Assembly (NCBI GenBank): GCA_050181915.1
Contig: JBFXCS010000004.1
Coordinates: forward strand, 248,001 to 312,000
DNA: 64,000 bases
Direction: 5' to 3'
From: JBFXCS01 sp050181915
GTDB lineage: Bacteria > Actinomycetota > Thermoleophilia > Miltoncostaeales > Miltoncostaeaceae
The position numbers and the translations under genes were made by a program. Below are positions 23,846-32,055 of the stretch, piece after piece; position 1 is the stretch's first letter; each line of letters starts with the position of its first letter. Below the pieces are notes generated by a model. The model saw only the letters and a list, made by a program, of their open reading frames with translations. It was not told where the DNA came from and did no database searches.

Positions 23846-24312
23846 CGGCGGGGGTGCGGGTCTGAGGGGCGGCGCCTGGGGCCGGTGCGGCGTTTCATCA
23901 CAGCAAGGAAGTTGGGGGGTAGCCCGGTCTACGGGCGGTAAGCTCGCCGCCATGCACGGCAACACGGTCTCGGAGGCTCTCTCTCCCGGCCGCTCGGCCG
24001 GGCAATGGGCGCCTGCAGTGCGCGTTGGTCTGGCTCGGGCCAGGTGCGTCAGGGCGCGCGAGGGCGTCCGGGGCTGGGTCCTGAACCCCGGCCTGGCGAG
24101 AAGGGCGCCGTCCCGCTGAACGAGGCCAACCCTCGATCCCTGCCGGGGGCACTGATGGCAGGCCGACCCGAGGCGCCCGACGACCGGCGCGTGCGGGCGG
24201 TGGGCGCGGTTCGGCTCCGCGCCTTGGATTGCCGATCCCTCGACCCTCGTACCGCTCGCGACCCCCCGAGGGGGTAGGCCGGAGAGCGTCCCGGCGGCCC
24301 TATGGTCGCCGT
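23846..24312. other. Gene-free region with partial att copy
   Basis: Apart from the 24-bp att fragment at 24133-24156 (identical to 22131-22154), no gene is convincing here. Short open frames exist on both strands but lack ribosome sites and sensible composition. The chromosome proper resumes after about 24157. TATGGT at 24301 is probably the -10 box of the next gene. Confidence 0.5.
24133..24156. repeat. Third, partial att sequence
   Basis: Twenty-four bases identical to the 3' end of attR plus five bases beyond it (22131-22154), ending CACTGAT. The 5' part of the core is lost. It probably marks the original right junction of an older insertion at the tRNA-Arg gene. Confidence 0.65.
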
Positions 24313-25101
24313 ATGAGATCGCGTACTGCGCTCGTCGCGGCGCTCGCCGCGCTCGCGGCCCTGCCGGCGGCGGCGTCGGCGGCCGCCCCGGAGTGCCCGC
24401 CCTCGGCCGCCGTGCCGGCGCAGCGCCTGGCCCCCGTCATCGCCTCGCCGGCGCCGTCGGCGTCCGTGCTGCGCGGCGCGATGCTCTCGGTGCGCGTCGG
24501 CCTGCCCGCCTCGCTGCAGGAGCTGGGCTACAGCGCGGCGCCGCTGGCGGTGGAGACCACGATCTCCCGCGGCGGCGCGGTCGTGGGTCGCTGGGGCGGG
24601 GATGCGCCGGCGGCGCTCGACGAGCGCGTCCAGCTGCGCACGGTGGGCAGGTACCAGATCACGTCCATCGTCACGTGGGATCTCTCCGAGCTGCCGGCGT
24701 CCGATCCGTCGGCCGCCGCCGGCGTCTGCTCGGTCGTCTCCTCCTCTGCCTTCCGCGTCTGGCGCCGGACGGTCGCTCCGCAGGTGCTGATGGCCAAGCT
24801 CCGGCGCGGGATGAACCGGGCGGCCGGCGGGGTGCGCCGCGGCAGCCTCAGCGTGACGGCCACGTACCTGACGCGTCTCGCGATGGAGGTGGACGGCCTG
24901 AGGCTGCGGGACGCCGCCGCCACGCGGGCCCTCGATCGCTGGATCCCGACCGCCTACACCTTCGCCGCGGTGATGGCCGACATCGACGGCCGGCAGCCGA
25001 ACATCACCCAGGCCGACGCCACCCGGCTCGATCGGGCGGCCGCCCGGTTCCAGAAGGCCTCGGTGCGCCTCGGGGCCGCCCTCGCCCGCGTCGCCTCGTA
25101 G
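24313..25101 (+). CDS. Secreted hypothetical protein (262 aa)
   Basis: A clear signal peptide (MRSRTALVAALAALAALPAAASA) is followed by a beta-rich domain (about 50-165) and a helical C-terminal half (about 175-262). No family recognised. TATGGT ends 6 nt before the ATG, so the transcript may be leaderless. Confidence 0.7.
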   Translation: MRSRTALVAALAALAALPAAASAAAPECPPSAAVPAQRLAPVIASPAPSASVLRGAMLSVRVGLPASLQELGYSAAPLAVETTISRGGAVVGRWGGDAPAALDERVQLRTVGRYQITSIVTWDLSELPASDPSAAAGVCSVVSSSAFRVWRRTVAPQVLMAKLRRGMNRAAGGVRRGSLSVTATYLTRLAMEVDGLRLRDAAATRALDRWIPTAYTFAAVMADIDGRQPNITQADATRLDRAAARFQKASVRLGAALARVAS

Positions 25102-25172
25102 TCGGCGCGGCGCCGGCCGCCGCCGCTGCCGGGTGGGCTGACGGCGGAGGCGGGGGCTACAGTCGTCCGTCC

Positions 25173-27005
25173 ATGCCCTCCGCGGTACAGCTGCGCCTGC
25201 CGCTGCCCGAGCCGTCCGCCGAGGCGGGCGACGCGCTCTCGGACGGGCTGTGCGCCCTCATCGCGCGCCGCGGCCGGCCCCTGGAGGTGGGTCACGTGGC
25301 GGCGCAGCTGCTGCGGCTGCGGCGCTGCCCCGAGCGGCTGCAGCGCCGCATGGTGGCCGAGATCGTCGACCGCGACGCGCGCCTGGCCTGGCTGGGACGC
25401 GACTTGGTGGGGCTCGCCCCGCCCCACTGGCGGGCGGGCGGACTGGCGTCGGCCACCTTCTGCGTCGTCGATCTGGAGACGACCGGCGGGGCCGCCGGGT
25501 ACTCGAAGGTGACGGAGATCGGCGCGGTGCGGCTGCGCGAGGGGCGGGTCGCCGACCGGTTCGTCACCCTGGTGGATCCGGAGCGCCCCATACCCCCCGC
25601 CGTCACCGAGCTCACCGGCATCGACGACGCGACGGTGGCGGGCGCGCCGCGCATCGACCGGGCGCTCGCCGACTTCGCGCGGTTCGCGGGCGACGACGTG
25701 CTGGTCGCCCACAACGCCCCCTTCGATCTCCGCTTCCTCAACCACGAGCGTCGACGGGTGGCGGGGCGCTACTTCACCCAGCCGTGGCTCGACACCCTCG
25801 TCCTGGCCCGGCGGCTGCTGGCCGGCCGGGTCGCGCGCCACGACCTCGGCACCCTCGCCGACTGGGCCGGCTCCCCGGTGCGCCCGGTGCACCGGGCGCT
25901 GCCGGACGCCGAGGCGACCGCCGGGGTGCTGGTGGCGCTGCTCGACCTGCTGGCGGAGCGCGACGTCGACTCGCTGGAGCGGGCGGTCGCCTTCGGCGCC
26001 GGGGGCGGCGCCCGCCACGCCTTCAAGCTGGCCCTCGCCGACGACCTGCCGGCCCTCCCGGGCGTGTACGTGATGAGGGACCGGCGCCGGCAGGCCCTGT
26101 ACGTGGGCAAGGCCGCCGACCTGCGCCGGCGCGTGCGCTCGTACTTCGGGCCGGGCGGCCGCCACAGCCGGCTCATCGGGCGCGCGCTCGACCGGCTGGA
26201 GTCGATCGACCACGAGGTCTGCGGCTCGGAGTTCGCCGCCCTGCTGCGCGAGAACGAGCTCATCAAGAGGCTCGCCCCTCCCTGCAACGGCCGCGGCCTG
26301 GGCGGGGGAGGCAGTCATCTGCGGATCAGCGTGGGCGAGCTCGCCCCGCGCCTGCACGCCGTGCGCGACGCGCCGGCCGACGGCGCGCGCTACCACGGCC
26401 CCGTGCGGTCGGACCGACTGGCGCGGCAGGCCGCCGACGACCTGCACGCCGTCTATCGCCTGCAGCCGGGGGATCCGGCGTCGCGCGCCGCGCTCGACGA
26501 GGTGAGCGGGCTGCTCGACGGCGAGCCGGCCGCCCTCGGCCGCTTCGGCGTGAGGTTGGGCGAGGCGCTGCGCGAGGGCGCGCTGCCGCTGCGGTCGCAG
26601 GACGGCGAGGGCGCGGCGGCCGCCGTGCTGGGCGTGCTGGGCGCCCTGGCGCGGGTGCGCCGCGCCGCGCGCCGCACGGCCGTGATCGTGGAGGCCGCGG
26701 GCGCGCCCGGCGCGGCGGAGCTGTTCTTCGTGGCGGGCGGCCTGGTGCGCCGCCGCGCCCGGGTCACGGCGGGCGACTGGGCGCCCGCGGCGCGCGCCGG
26801 CCTCGCCGCGGTGCGGTGGGCCGAGCGCCGTCCCGCGCGGCTCTCCCCGGCGGAGCTCGACGAGGCCGTCATCGTCGCGACACGCCTCCACGACGGCGGG
26901 GCGGCCGGGTCGGCCGGGGCGGCGCTGCCCCTGTCGCCGGGCTGGCGGTCGGCGGACGCGCTCGCCTGGATCGGCTCCGCCGTCGCGGGGGTCTGCTCGG
27001 GTTAG
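25173..27005 (+). CDS. DEDD exonuclease fused to GIY-YIG (UvrC-N-like) nuclease
   Basis: 610 aa. An N-terminal winged region (20-75) precedes a DnaQ/epsilon-type 3'-5' exonuclease (about 88-260: VVDLETTGG, LVAHNAPFD, HRALPDAEAT). A GIY-YIG nuclease follows (about 290-375: LPGVYVMRDRRRQALYVGKAADLRRRV, catalytic Tyr, Arg and Glu in ENELIK). About 235 residues of uncertain fold complete it. This architecture is known in actinobacteria as a UvrC/Cho-related repair protein. A TACAGT box ends 9 nt upstream of the ATG. Its stop overlaps the convergent tetR stop. Confidence 0.9.
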   Translation: MPSAVQLRLPLPEPSAEAGDALSDGLCALIARRGRPLEVGHVAAQLLRLRRCPERLQRRMVAEIVDRDARLAWLGRDLVGLAPPHWRAGGLASATFCVVDLETTGGAAGYSKVTEIGAVRLREGRVADRFVTLVDPERPIPPAVTELTGIDDATVAGAPRIDRALADFARFAGDDVLVAHNAPFDLRFLNHERRRVAGRYFTQPWLDTLVLARRLLAGRVARHDLGTLADWAGSPVRPVHRALPDAEATAGVLVALLDLLAERDVDSLERAVAFGAGGGARHAFKLALADDLPALPGVYVMRDRRRQALYVGKAADLRRRVRSYFGPGGRHSRLIGRALDRLESIDHEVCGSEFAALLRENELIKRLAPPCNGRGLGGGGSHLRISVGELAPRLHAVRDAPADGARYHGPVRSDRLARQAADDLHAVYRLQPGDPASRAALDEVSGLLDGEPAALGRFGVRLGEALREGALPLRSQDGEGAAAAVLGVLGALARVRRAARRTAVIVEAAGAPGAAELFFVAGGLVRRRARVTAGDWAPAARAGLAAVRWAERRPARLSPAELDEAVIVATRLHDGGAAGSAGAALPLSPGWRSADALAWIGSAVAGVCSG

Positions 27006-27625
27006 AGGGCCCAGGAGGCCACCTGGGCGCGCCCGGCGCGCGCCAGGTCGCGCTGGGCGGCGACGTCGAAGCCGGCCTGGACGGCGAGGTTCATCCCCAG
27101 CACCACCGCGATGACCAGGGAGCGGCGCCCGTCGAGCCCCTCGGGCGCGATCTCGCCCGCCCGCACCGCCCGGCCGAGGGCGGCGTCGAGCGCCCCCTCG
27201 AGGCCCGCCCGCCACCGGTCGAGGCGGGCCGCCACGCCCGGCCCCGGGCTCGACGTCTCGCACATCAGCCGTCCGATCAGGCAGCCGCGCACGCCGTCGG
27301 CGGTGTGCCAGTCGGAGAGCCCGGCGAGGAAGCGGTCGATCGCCGCCAGGCCGCCCGGCCCCGCGCGCAGCGGCTCGATGAGGTCGCGGTCGAGCAGCGC
27401 CCCATAGCGCGCCAGCGCCGCGTCCATGAGGTCGGCCTTGGTGCCGAACGCGTTGGCGATGCTCGACTGCCCCATCCCGAGCGCCCGCTCCAGGTCGCGC
27501 GTCGTCGTGCCGCGGTAGCCGCGATGCCAGAACAGGTGCATCGCGGCGTCGAGGGCCGCGTCCGCGTCGAAGTGCCGTGGCCGTCCGCGCCTCATCTCGG
27601 CTCGATCCTCGTTGACCGGCGTCAC
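27002..27625 (-). CDS. TetR-family transcriptional regulator
   Basis: 207 aa from GTG 27625, or 197 aa from ATG 27595 (MRRGRPRHF), which is the more usual N-terminus. The HTH (about 20-65) has ALDAAMHLFWHRGYRGTTTRDL and MGQSSIANAFGTKADLMDAAL. The ligand domain is the TetR_C type seen in AcrR/NemR-like regulators that often contain Cys (GCLIGRLMCETSSPG). A -10 like CATAAT lies about 8 nt before the GTG. Divergent from the osmC gene and probably its regulator through the palindrome at 27635-27656. Confidence 0.88.
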   Translation of the reverse strand: MTPVNEDRAEMRRGRPRHFDADAALDAAMHLFWHRGYRGTTTRDLERALGMGQSSIANAFGTKADLMDAALARYGALLDRDLIEPLRAGPGGLAAIDRFLAGLSDWHTADGVRGCLIGRLMCETSSPGPGVAARLDRWRAGLEGALDAALGRAVRAGEIAPEGLDGRRSLVIAVVLGMNLAVQAGFDVAAQRDLARAGRAQVASWAL

Positions 27626-27641
27626 CGGATCACATTATGGT
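27612..27641 (+). promoter_or_regulatory. Promoter of the OsmC-family gene
   Basis: TTGACC (27612-27617) and TATGGT (27636-27641) with 18-nt spacing. The predicted transcript starts near 27648, which excludes the ATG at 27637 and supports GTG 27685 as start. Confidence 0.5.
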
Positions 27642-27656
27642 GCATTCGCGACATAA
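27635..27656. promoter_or_regulatory. Candidate TetR operator between divergent tetR and osmC
   Basis: TTATGGTGC-ATTC-GCGACATAA is an imperfect 9+9 inverted repeat (7 of 9 pairs). It overlaps the -10 of the osmC promoter and the -10 of the tetR promoter, so one bound dimer would block both. Confidence 0.5.
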
Positions 27657-27684
27657 ATACCCGACGATCGCCGGAGATCCCGCC

Positions 27685-28167
27685 GTGACCGCATTCGAGA
27701 CCAGCGTCCCCGTCCGCCTGACCCCGACGTCGAGGGTGCTCGACCGCGAGGCCGACCTGCCCCCGCACGGGACCACGATCCACTTCGGGGCGCACGGAGG
27801 GGTGGCCGAGCACTACGGGATGACGCCGGCCGAGCCGTTGCCGTCCACGATCGACTACCTGGTGGCATCGGTGGGCGGATGCCTCATCGGCACCTTCGCC
27901 GGCTCGCTGCTGCGCGCGCGCCTGCCGCTCGACCGGGCGGGCCTCACCGGCGTGGCCACCGGCACGGTCTCCTCCTCGGACGAGGACAACGTCCTCGTGC
28001 TGCGGCGCATCGACCTCCGGTACACGCTCGCGATGGCGCAGGAGCACCGGGCCGCGGCCGAGGAGGTGCACGCCGCGCACGCCTCGCGGTGCCCCAACGC
28101 CCGCAGCGTCGCGGGCGGCATCGAGGTCGTGACCCACCTCGAGATGGTGGAGCCGGTCGCCGCCTGA
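27685..28167 (+). CDS. OsmC/Ohr-family peroxiredoxin-like protein
   Basis: About 160 aa from GTG 27685 (GGAG 8 nt upstream). The two redox Cys of the family are in VASVGGCLIGTF and SRCPNARS. OsmC/Ohr proteins reduce organic hydroperoxides; this one belongs to the broader OsmC-like branch. Paired with a divergent TetR regulator, it is likely induced by an oxidant or electrophile. ATG 27637 would add 16 residues but is upstream of the predicted transcription start. Confidence 0.85.
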   Translation: MTAFETSVPVRLTPTSRVLDREADLPPHGTTIHFGAHGGVAEHYGMTPAEPLPSTIDYLVASVGGCLIGTFAGSLLRARLPLDRAGLTGVATGTVSSSDEDNVLVLRRIDLRYTLAMAQEHRAAAEEVHAAHASRCPNARSVAGGIEVVTHLEMVEPVAA

Positions 28168-28180
28168 CGGGCGGAGGCGG

Positions 28181-28648
28181 TCAGTCGTCTCCGCCGCGCC
28201 CCCGGCCTCGGCCCCGTCCCGAGTCGTCGTCGGAGCGGTCATCCGATTCGGCCTCGCCGCCGCCCGGGCCGGAGCGGTCCTCATCGTCGTCGTCGCTCTC
28301 GGCGCGACCGCCGTGGTCGTCGTCATCGTCGTCGTCGGTGCGCGCGGGCGGTGGCGGTGGCGGCGTCTGAGCGTCGGTGGTGGGCGCGGCCGGCGGCGCC
28401 GGCGCCTGGGCCGGCTGCTCCCGGGAGACCGGCGGCGCGGCGGGCGCGGAGCGGGTGGTCGTGCCCGCCGCCGGCGCGGTGGTCGTGCGGGCGGCGGTCG
28501 TGGCCGCGGGCGCGAGGCTGCCGCCCCGGATCGGCCTGGCCGGCTCGCTCAGCGGATCGCCCGCCAGCACGTAGGCGCCCAGGCTGAGGGCGAGGGCCAC
28601 GGCCGCCCCGGCGAGCGCGTAGCCGGCCGCGATGAGGGTGCGCTTCAT
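28181..28648 (-). CDS. Membrane-anchored low-complexity protein
   Basis: 155 aa. One N-terminal helix (about 8-30) is followed by a Thr/Ala/Pro-rich stretch, a Pro run, then a tail dominated by Asp, Ser, Gly and Arg (DDDDDDDH, RGRGRGRGG). Probably secreted and disordered. No homology recognised. It lies immediately downstream of the sensor kinase and could belong to its transcript. Confidence 0.55.
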   Translation of the reverse strand: MKRTLIAAGYALAGAAVALALSLGAYVLAGDPLSEPARPIRGGSLAPAATTAARTTTAPAAGTTTRSAPAAPPVSREQPAQAPAPPAAPTTDAQTPPPPPPARTDDDDDDDHGGRAESDDDDEDRSGPGGGEAESDDRSDDDSGRGRGRGRGGDD

Positions 28649-28695
28649 GGGCGGTCACGCTACCCGGACGCGGGTAAGGGCTCGGCAAGGGCGGG

Positions 28696-30051
28696 TCAAG
28701 GATCCGCCCCGGGCAGCCGCACCTCGGCGCGCAGGCCCCCCGCCGCCGCGCGGCCCAGCCGCAGCCCGCCGCCCGCGCCGTCGGCCAGCTCGCGCACGAT
28801 GGCGAGGCCCAGCCCGGATCCGCCGGGCGTCGAGCCGGAGCCGCGGTAGAAGCGGTCGGTCAGCCGCTCCCGCTCGGCGTCGGCGACGCCGGCCCCGCCG
28901 TCCTCGACCGCCAGCAGGGCGCCGCCCTCCGGCGATCGGGCGACCTCGATCACCACGGGCGGCGCCCCGTGCGAGAGGGCGTTGTCGATCAGGTTGTCGA
29001 GGATCTGGTCAACGTCGGCCCGCGCGGCGCGCGCCGACGCCCCGGGGCCGCGGCGATCGATGCGGGCGCCGGCCCGCGCGGCTCGGTCGCGCCAGCGCTC
29101 GACGGCGGCGCCGGCCGCGGCGGCGAGGTCGACCGCCTCCGGCTCCGCCGCCTCGGCCCGGCGGGCGGTGGAGAGCAGCCGGTCGATGACCCCGGCCAGG
29201 CGGTCGACCTCGGCCTCGGCCGCCTCGACGTGGCGCCGGGCGGCGTCCGGCAGGTCGGCGGCGGCCGCCGACTCGAGCCGCAGCTTCATGCCGGCGAGCG
29301 GCGTGCGCAGCTGGTGGGAGGCGTTCGCCGCGAACTCCCGCTGAGCCCGGACGGTGCCCTCGAGCCGCTCGGCCATGTCGTCGAACGAGCGCGCCAGCTC
29401 GTCGATCTCGCGTCCTCCGCCGCGCGTGTCGGTGCGCGCCGACAGGTCGCCGGCGCCCAGGCGCCGCGCCGCGTCGGCCAGGCGGCGCAGGGGCCGGGAC
29501 AGCGACCCCGCCAGCAGGTAGGCCAGCACCAGGCCGGCGACCAGGCCGGCGATGCCGATGGCGACCAGGCCGATGACCGCCCGGTTCGCGTTGCGGTTCG
29601 CGCCGGCCGTGCTCTGGGTGATGCGCACCGCGCCCTCCGGCGTGCCGCCGGCGCCGGCGATCGGCACCGCCGTCGCCAGGATGTCCTGGCCCAGCTCCTC
29701 GCTGGTGCGCACCTCGGAGGTGGGGTCGTTCGCCAGGGCGCGGCCGATCTCCGGCCGGCCGGGCGTGCGGTAGTCGGTCCCGATCGCCGCGTCGCTCTCC
29801 GAGTCGGCCACCACCACCCCGGTGGCGTCGACGACGGTCACCCTGCCCTCGGCCTGGTCGGCGGCGTTGCGGACGTCCTCGCGCAGGGCCGGCGTGTCCG
29901 CCACCCGGCCGGTGAGGGCCGAGGCGAAGCTCTGGGCCTGGACCAGCGCGCGCGCCGTGAGCTCGGCCTCGGCCCGCCCGTGCAGGTTCACCGCGAGCGG
30001 CACCTCCAGGGCCACGATCACGACCGCCAGGATGTAGGCGAAGGCCAGCAC
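28696..30051 (-). CDS. Two-component sensor histidine kinase
   Basis: About 451 aa. TM1 at the extreme N-terminus, an extracytoplasmic sensor (about 25-155), TM2 (about 158-180), HAMP (180-235), HisKA with NASHQLRTPL (His at about 247), and HATPase with DNLIDNALSHG, DGGAGV and GSGLGLAIV. Phosphorylates the response regulator just upstream. The start is uncertain: GTG 30051 begins inside TM1; no ATG or GTG precedes it in frame, so a CTG (30054 or nearer 30087) may be the true start. Confidence 0.85.
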   Translation of the reverse strand: MLAFAYILAVVIVALEVPLAVNLHGRAEAELTARALVQAQSFASALTGRVADTPALREDVRNAADQAEGRVTVVDATGVVVADSESDAAIGTDYRTPGRPEIGRALANDPTSEVRTSEELGQDILATAVPIAGAGGTPEGAVRITQSTAGANRNANRAVIGLVAIGIAGLVAGLVLAYLLAGSLSRPLRRLADAARRLGAGDLSARTDTRGGGREIDELARSFDDMAERLEGTVRAQREFAANASHQLRTPLAGMKLRLESAAAADLPDAARRHVEAAEAEVDRLAGVIDRLLSTARRAEAAEPEAVDLAAAAGAAVERWRDRAARAGARIDRRGPGASARAARADVDQILDNLIDNALSHGAPPVVIEVARSPEGGALLAVEDGGAGVADAERERLTDRFYRGSGSTPGGSGLGLAIVRELADGAGGGLRLGRAAAGGLRAEVRLPGADP

Positions 30052-30110
30052 CAGCCGCCCGCGAACGCCGCCGGCGGCGTCGAGCAGGGCTCTGGCGGGG
30101 CCGGCGATGG

Positions 30111-30806
30111 CTACCCGGCGAGGTCCTCGGCCGAGGCGAAGCGGAAGCCGACGCCGCGGACGGTGGTGATGTACACGGGCTGCGAGGGGTCGTCCTCGAT
30201 GCGCTTGCGCAGCGAGGCCACGTGCACGTCGAGCGTCTTGGTGGAGCCGAACCAGTTGCGGTCCCACACCTCGTCCATCAGCTGCTCGCGGCGCACCACC
30301 TCGCCGGCGCGGCGCATCAGCGCGTGGAGCAGGTCGAACTCGCGGGGCGGGAGCTCCAGGGGCTCGCCGTCGCGGGTGACCCGCCGGGCGCCCGCCTCCA
30401 GGCGCAGCGCTCCCACCGCGATGCCCTCGGCGCGCCGCGGAGGGGAGCCGCGTCGCAGGATCGCCCTGATCCGCGCCGCCAGCTCGCGGGCCGAGAAGGG
30501 CTTCACGACGTAGTCGTCGGCGCCCAGCTCGAGGCCCACCACCCGGTCGATCTCGTCGCCGCGCGCGGTGAGCATGACGATCGGCAGGTCCGATTCGCGC
30601 CGGACGTCGCGGCACAGGTCGCGCCCGTCGCCGTCCGGCAGCATCACGTCGAGCAGCATCAGGTCCGGCGGCGCGCCGGCCAGGGCCTCGCGCGCGGCGG
30701 CCAGCGTGCCGGCCACCGCGACCTCGAAGCCCTCGCGATCGAGGCTCTCCGCGAGCGGCTCGGCGATCGCGCGCTCGTCCTCCACCACCAGGATGCGGGG
30801 GCTCAT
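30111..30806 (-). CDS. OmpR/PhoB-family response regulator
   Basis: 231 aa. Receiver domain (1-115) with acidic pocket VEDE, phospho-acceptor in LLDVMLPDGDG and VVKPF lysine. A winged-helix DNA-binding domain follows (about 130-228: LPPREFDLLHALM, VHVASLRKRIEDD, VRGVGFRF). Start ATG 30806 gives the standard MSPRILVVEDE; GTG 30833 would add nine residues. Co-transcribed with the kinase. Confidence 0.93.
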   Translation of the reverse strand: MSPRILVVEDERAIAEPLAESLDREGFEVAVAGTLAAAREALAGAPPDLMLLDVMLPDGDGRDLCRDVRRESDLPIVMLTARGDEIDRVVGLELGADDYVVKPFSARELAARIRAILRRGSPPRRAEGIAVGALRLEAGARRVTRDGEPLELPPREFDLLHALMRRAGEVVRREQLMDEVWDRNWFGSTKTLDVHVASLRKRIEDDPSQPVYITTVRGVGFRFASAEDLAG

Positions 30807-30865
30807 CGCGGACAATCGTACGTCGCCCGCCACCCGGCGACCCGCCGTGCCGTAGACTCGCGGCC

Positions 30866-31732
30866 GTGACGACCCGGCGGATCGACGTGGGCGAGGTGCG
30901 CCTGGCGGTGGCCGAGGCCGGCGACCCCTCGGGCGAGCCGGTGATCCTGCTGCACGGCTTCCCCGAGCTCTCGCACTCGTGGCGCCATCAGCTGCCCGCG
31001 CTGGCCGAGGCCGGCTACCACGCGGTCGCGCCCGACCTGCGCGGCTACGGCGGCTCGGACCGCCCGGCGGCGGTCGAGGCGTACGCCGCGCCGAAGCTGG
31101 TGGGCGACGTGGCCGGCCTGATCCGCGCCCTGGGCCACGAGAGCGCCCACATCGTGGGCCACGACTGGGGCGGCGGCCTCGCGTGGGGCCTGGCGGGCAA
31201 CGCGCCGCAGATGGTGCGCTCGCTGACCATCCTGAACGCCCCGCAGGGGCCGGTCTCGGCGCGGCTGCGGCACGAGGATCCGGCGCAGCAGGCCAAGAGC
31301 TGGTACATGCTGCTGTTCCAGTTCCCCGGCGTGGCCGAGACGTGGCTGTCGCAGGACGACTTCGCGAACCTCCACTCGTTCGTGTTCGACACGGCCGCTC
31401 CCGGGGCGTTCCCGGAGGAGGATCGCCGTCACTTCATCGAGGCGCTCTCGAAGGACGGCGCCCTGACCGCGGCGCTCAACTGGTACCGCGCGAACATGCC
31501 GCCGTCGTCGTGGCTGCGCAGACCCCCCGACCCGCCCCGGATCACGGTGCCGACCCTCATCATCTGGGGCGAGGCCGACGCCAACATGGACATCCGGCTG
31601 CTGGAGCTCTCGGCCGCGACGGTCACGGCGCCGCTGCGCGTCGAGCGCCTGCCCGGGGTGAGCCACTGGGTGCAGCAGGAGGTCCCGGAGAAGGTCAACG
31701 AGCTGCTCGTCGACTTCCTCCGCTCGCTGTAG
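30866..31732 (+). CDS. Alpha/beta-hydrolase, epoxide hydrolase-like
   Basis: 288 aa. Oxyanion motif HGFPE, nucleophile elbow GHDWGGGL (Asp nucleophile, not Ser), acid in WGEADANMD and His in PGVSHWVQQE. The Asp nucleophile and HGFPE are characteristic of epoxide hydrolases and haloalkane dehalogenase relatives. Substrate unknown. TAGACT (30853-30858) stands 7 nt before the GTG start, indicating a leaderless transcript. Confidence 0.9.
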   Translation: MTTRRIDVGEVRLAVAEAGDPSGEPVILLHGFPELSHSWRHQLPALAEAGYHAVAPDLRGYGGSDRPAAVEAYAAPKLVGDVAGLIRALGHESAHIVGHDWGGGLAWGLAGNAPQMVRSLTILNAPQGPVSARLRHEDPAQQAKSWYMLLFQFPGVAETWLSQDDFANLHSFVFDTAAPGAFPEEDRRHFIEALSKDGALTAALNWYRANMPPSSWLRRPPDPPRITVPTLIIWGEADANMDIRLLELSAATVTAPLRVERLPGVSHWVQQEVPEKVNELLVDFLRSL

Positions 31733-31836
31733 CCCCCGTTCTCGGGGCAGGCTCTAACAAATTCCTCACATCTCGGCCGTCAGGCCGGGCCTTCTCGTGC
31801 GTCGTATCGGTGTCACGACGAGCACGGAGGGCCGGG

Positions 31837-32055
31837 ATGTACAGCGAGCCGTACGACGACGCGCCCCTCGACGCCCGCACGCGCCGCAAGCTGCGCGGGC
31901 TGGGCGAGGGGCGCTTCCTGCTCTACGAGCTCACGGCCGCACGCGAGATGCGCGTGCTGCACCTGCCGGCCCGGGCGGAGCCCTTCACCCCTCCCGCAGC
32001 CGGCGCCGGTCGAGCTTCCCGGAGGGCAGGCGCGGCAGCGCATCGAGCACCGTGA
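31837..32055 (+). CDS. Small hypothetical protein (72 aa)
   Basis: Starts at ATG 31837 with GGAGG 6 nt upstream. The first 50 residues look like real coding sequence (MYSEPYDDAPLDARTRRKLRGL ... EMRVLHLPARAEP). The last 23 overlap the 3' end of the convergent monooxygenase-ligase gene and are low-complexity. No family recognised. Confidence 0.5.
   Translation: MYSEPYDDAPLDARTRRKLRGLGEGRFLLYELTAAREMRVLHLPARAEPFTPPAAGAGRASRRAGAAAHRAP

Larger units (their letters stand above)
22150..24156. mobile_element. Decayed second island next to attR, with Fic gene
   Basis: A 2-kb stretch of visibly lower GC between attR and a third, partial att sequence (24133-24156). It contains a Fic gene, a fragment of an excisionase gene related to the one at 12580, and otherwise non-coding DNA. 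It looks like the remains of an older element inserted at the same tRNA before the 13-kb element arrived. Confidence 0.6.

Noticed and set aside
24954..27263. A 769-codon open frame on the minus strand
   Set aside because: Antisense of the DnaQ/GIY-YIG gene; the composition is a typical shadow frame.
28181..28648. CRISPR-like or tandem repeat array
   Set aside because: The repetitive look comes from Asp/Gly/Arg codon runs within a protein; no spaced repeats of constant length exist here or elsewhere in the window.
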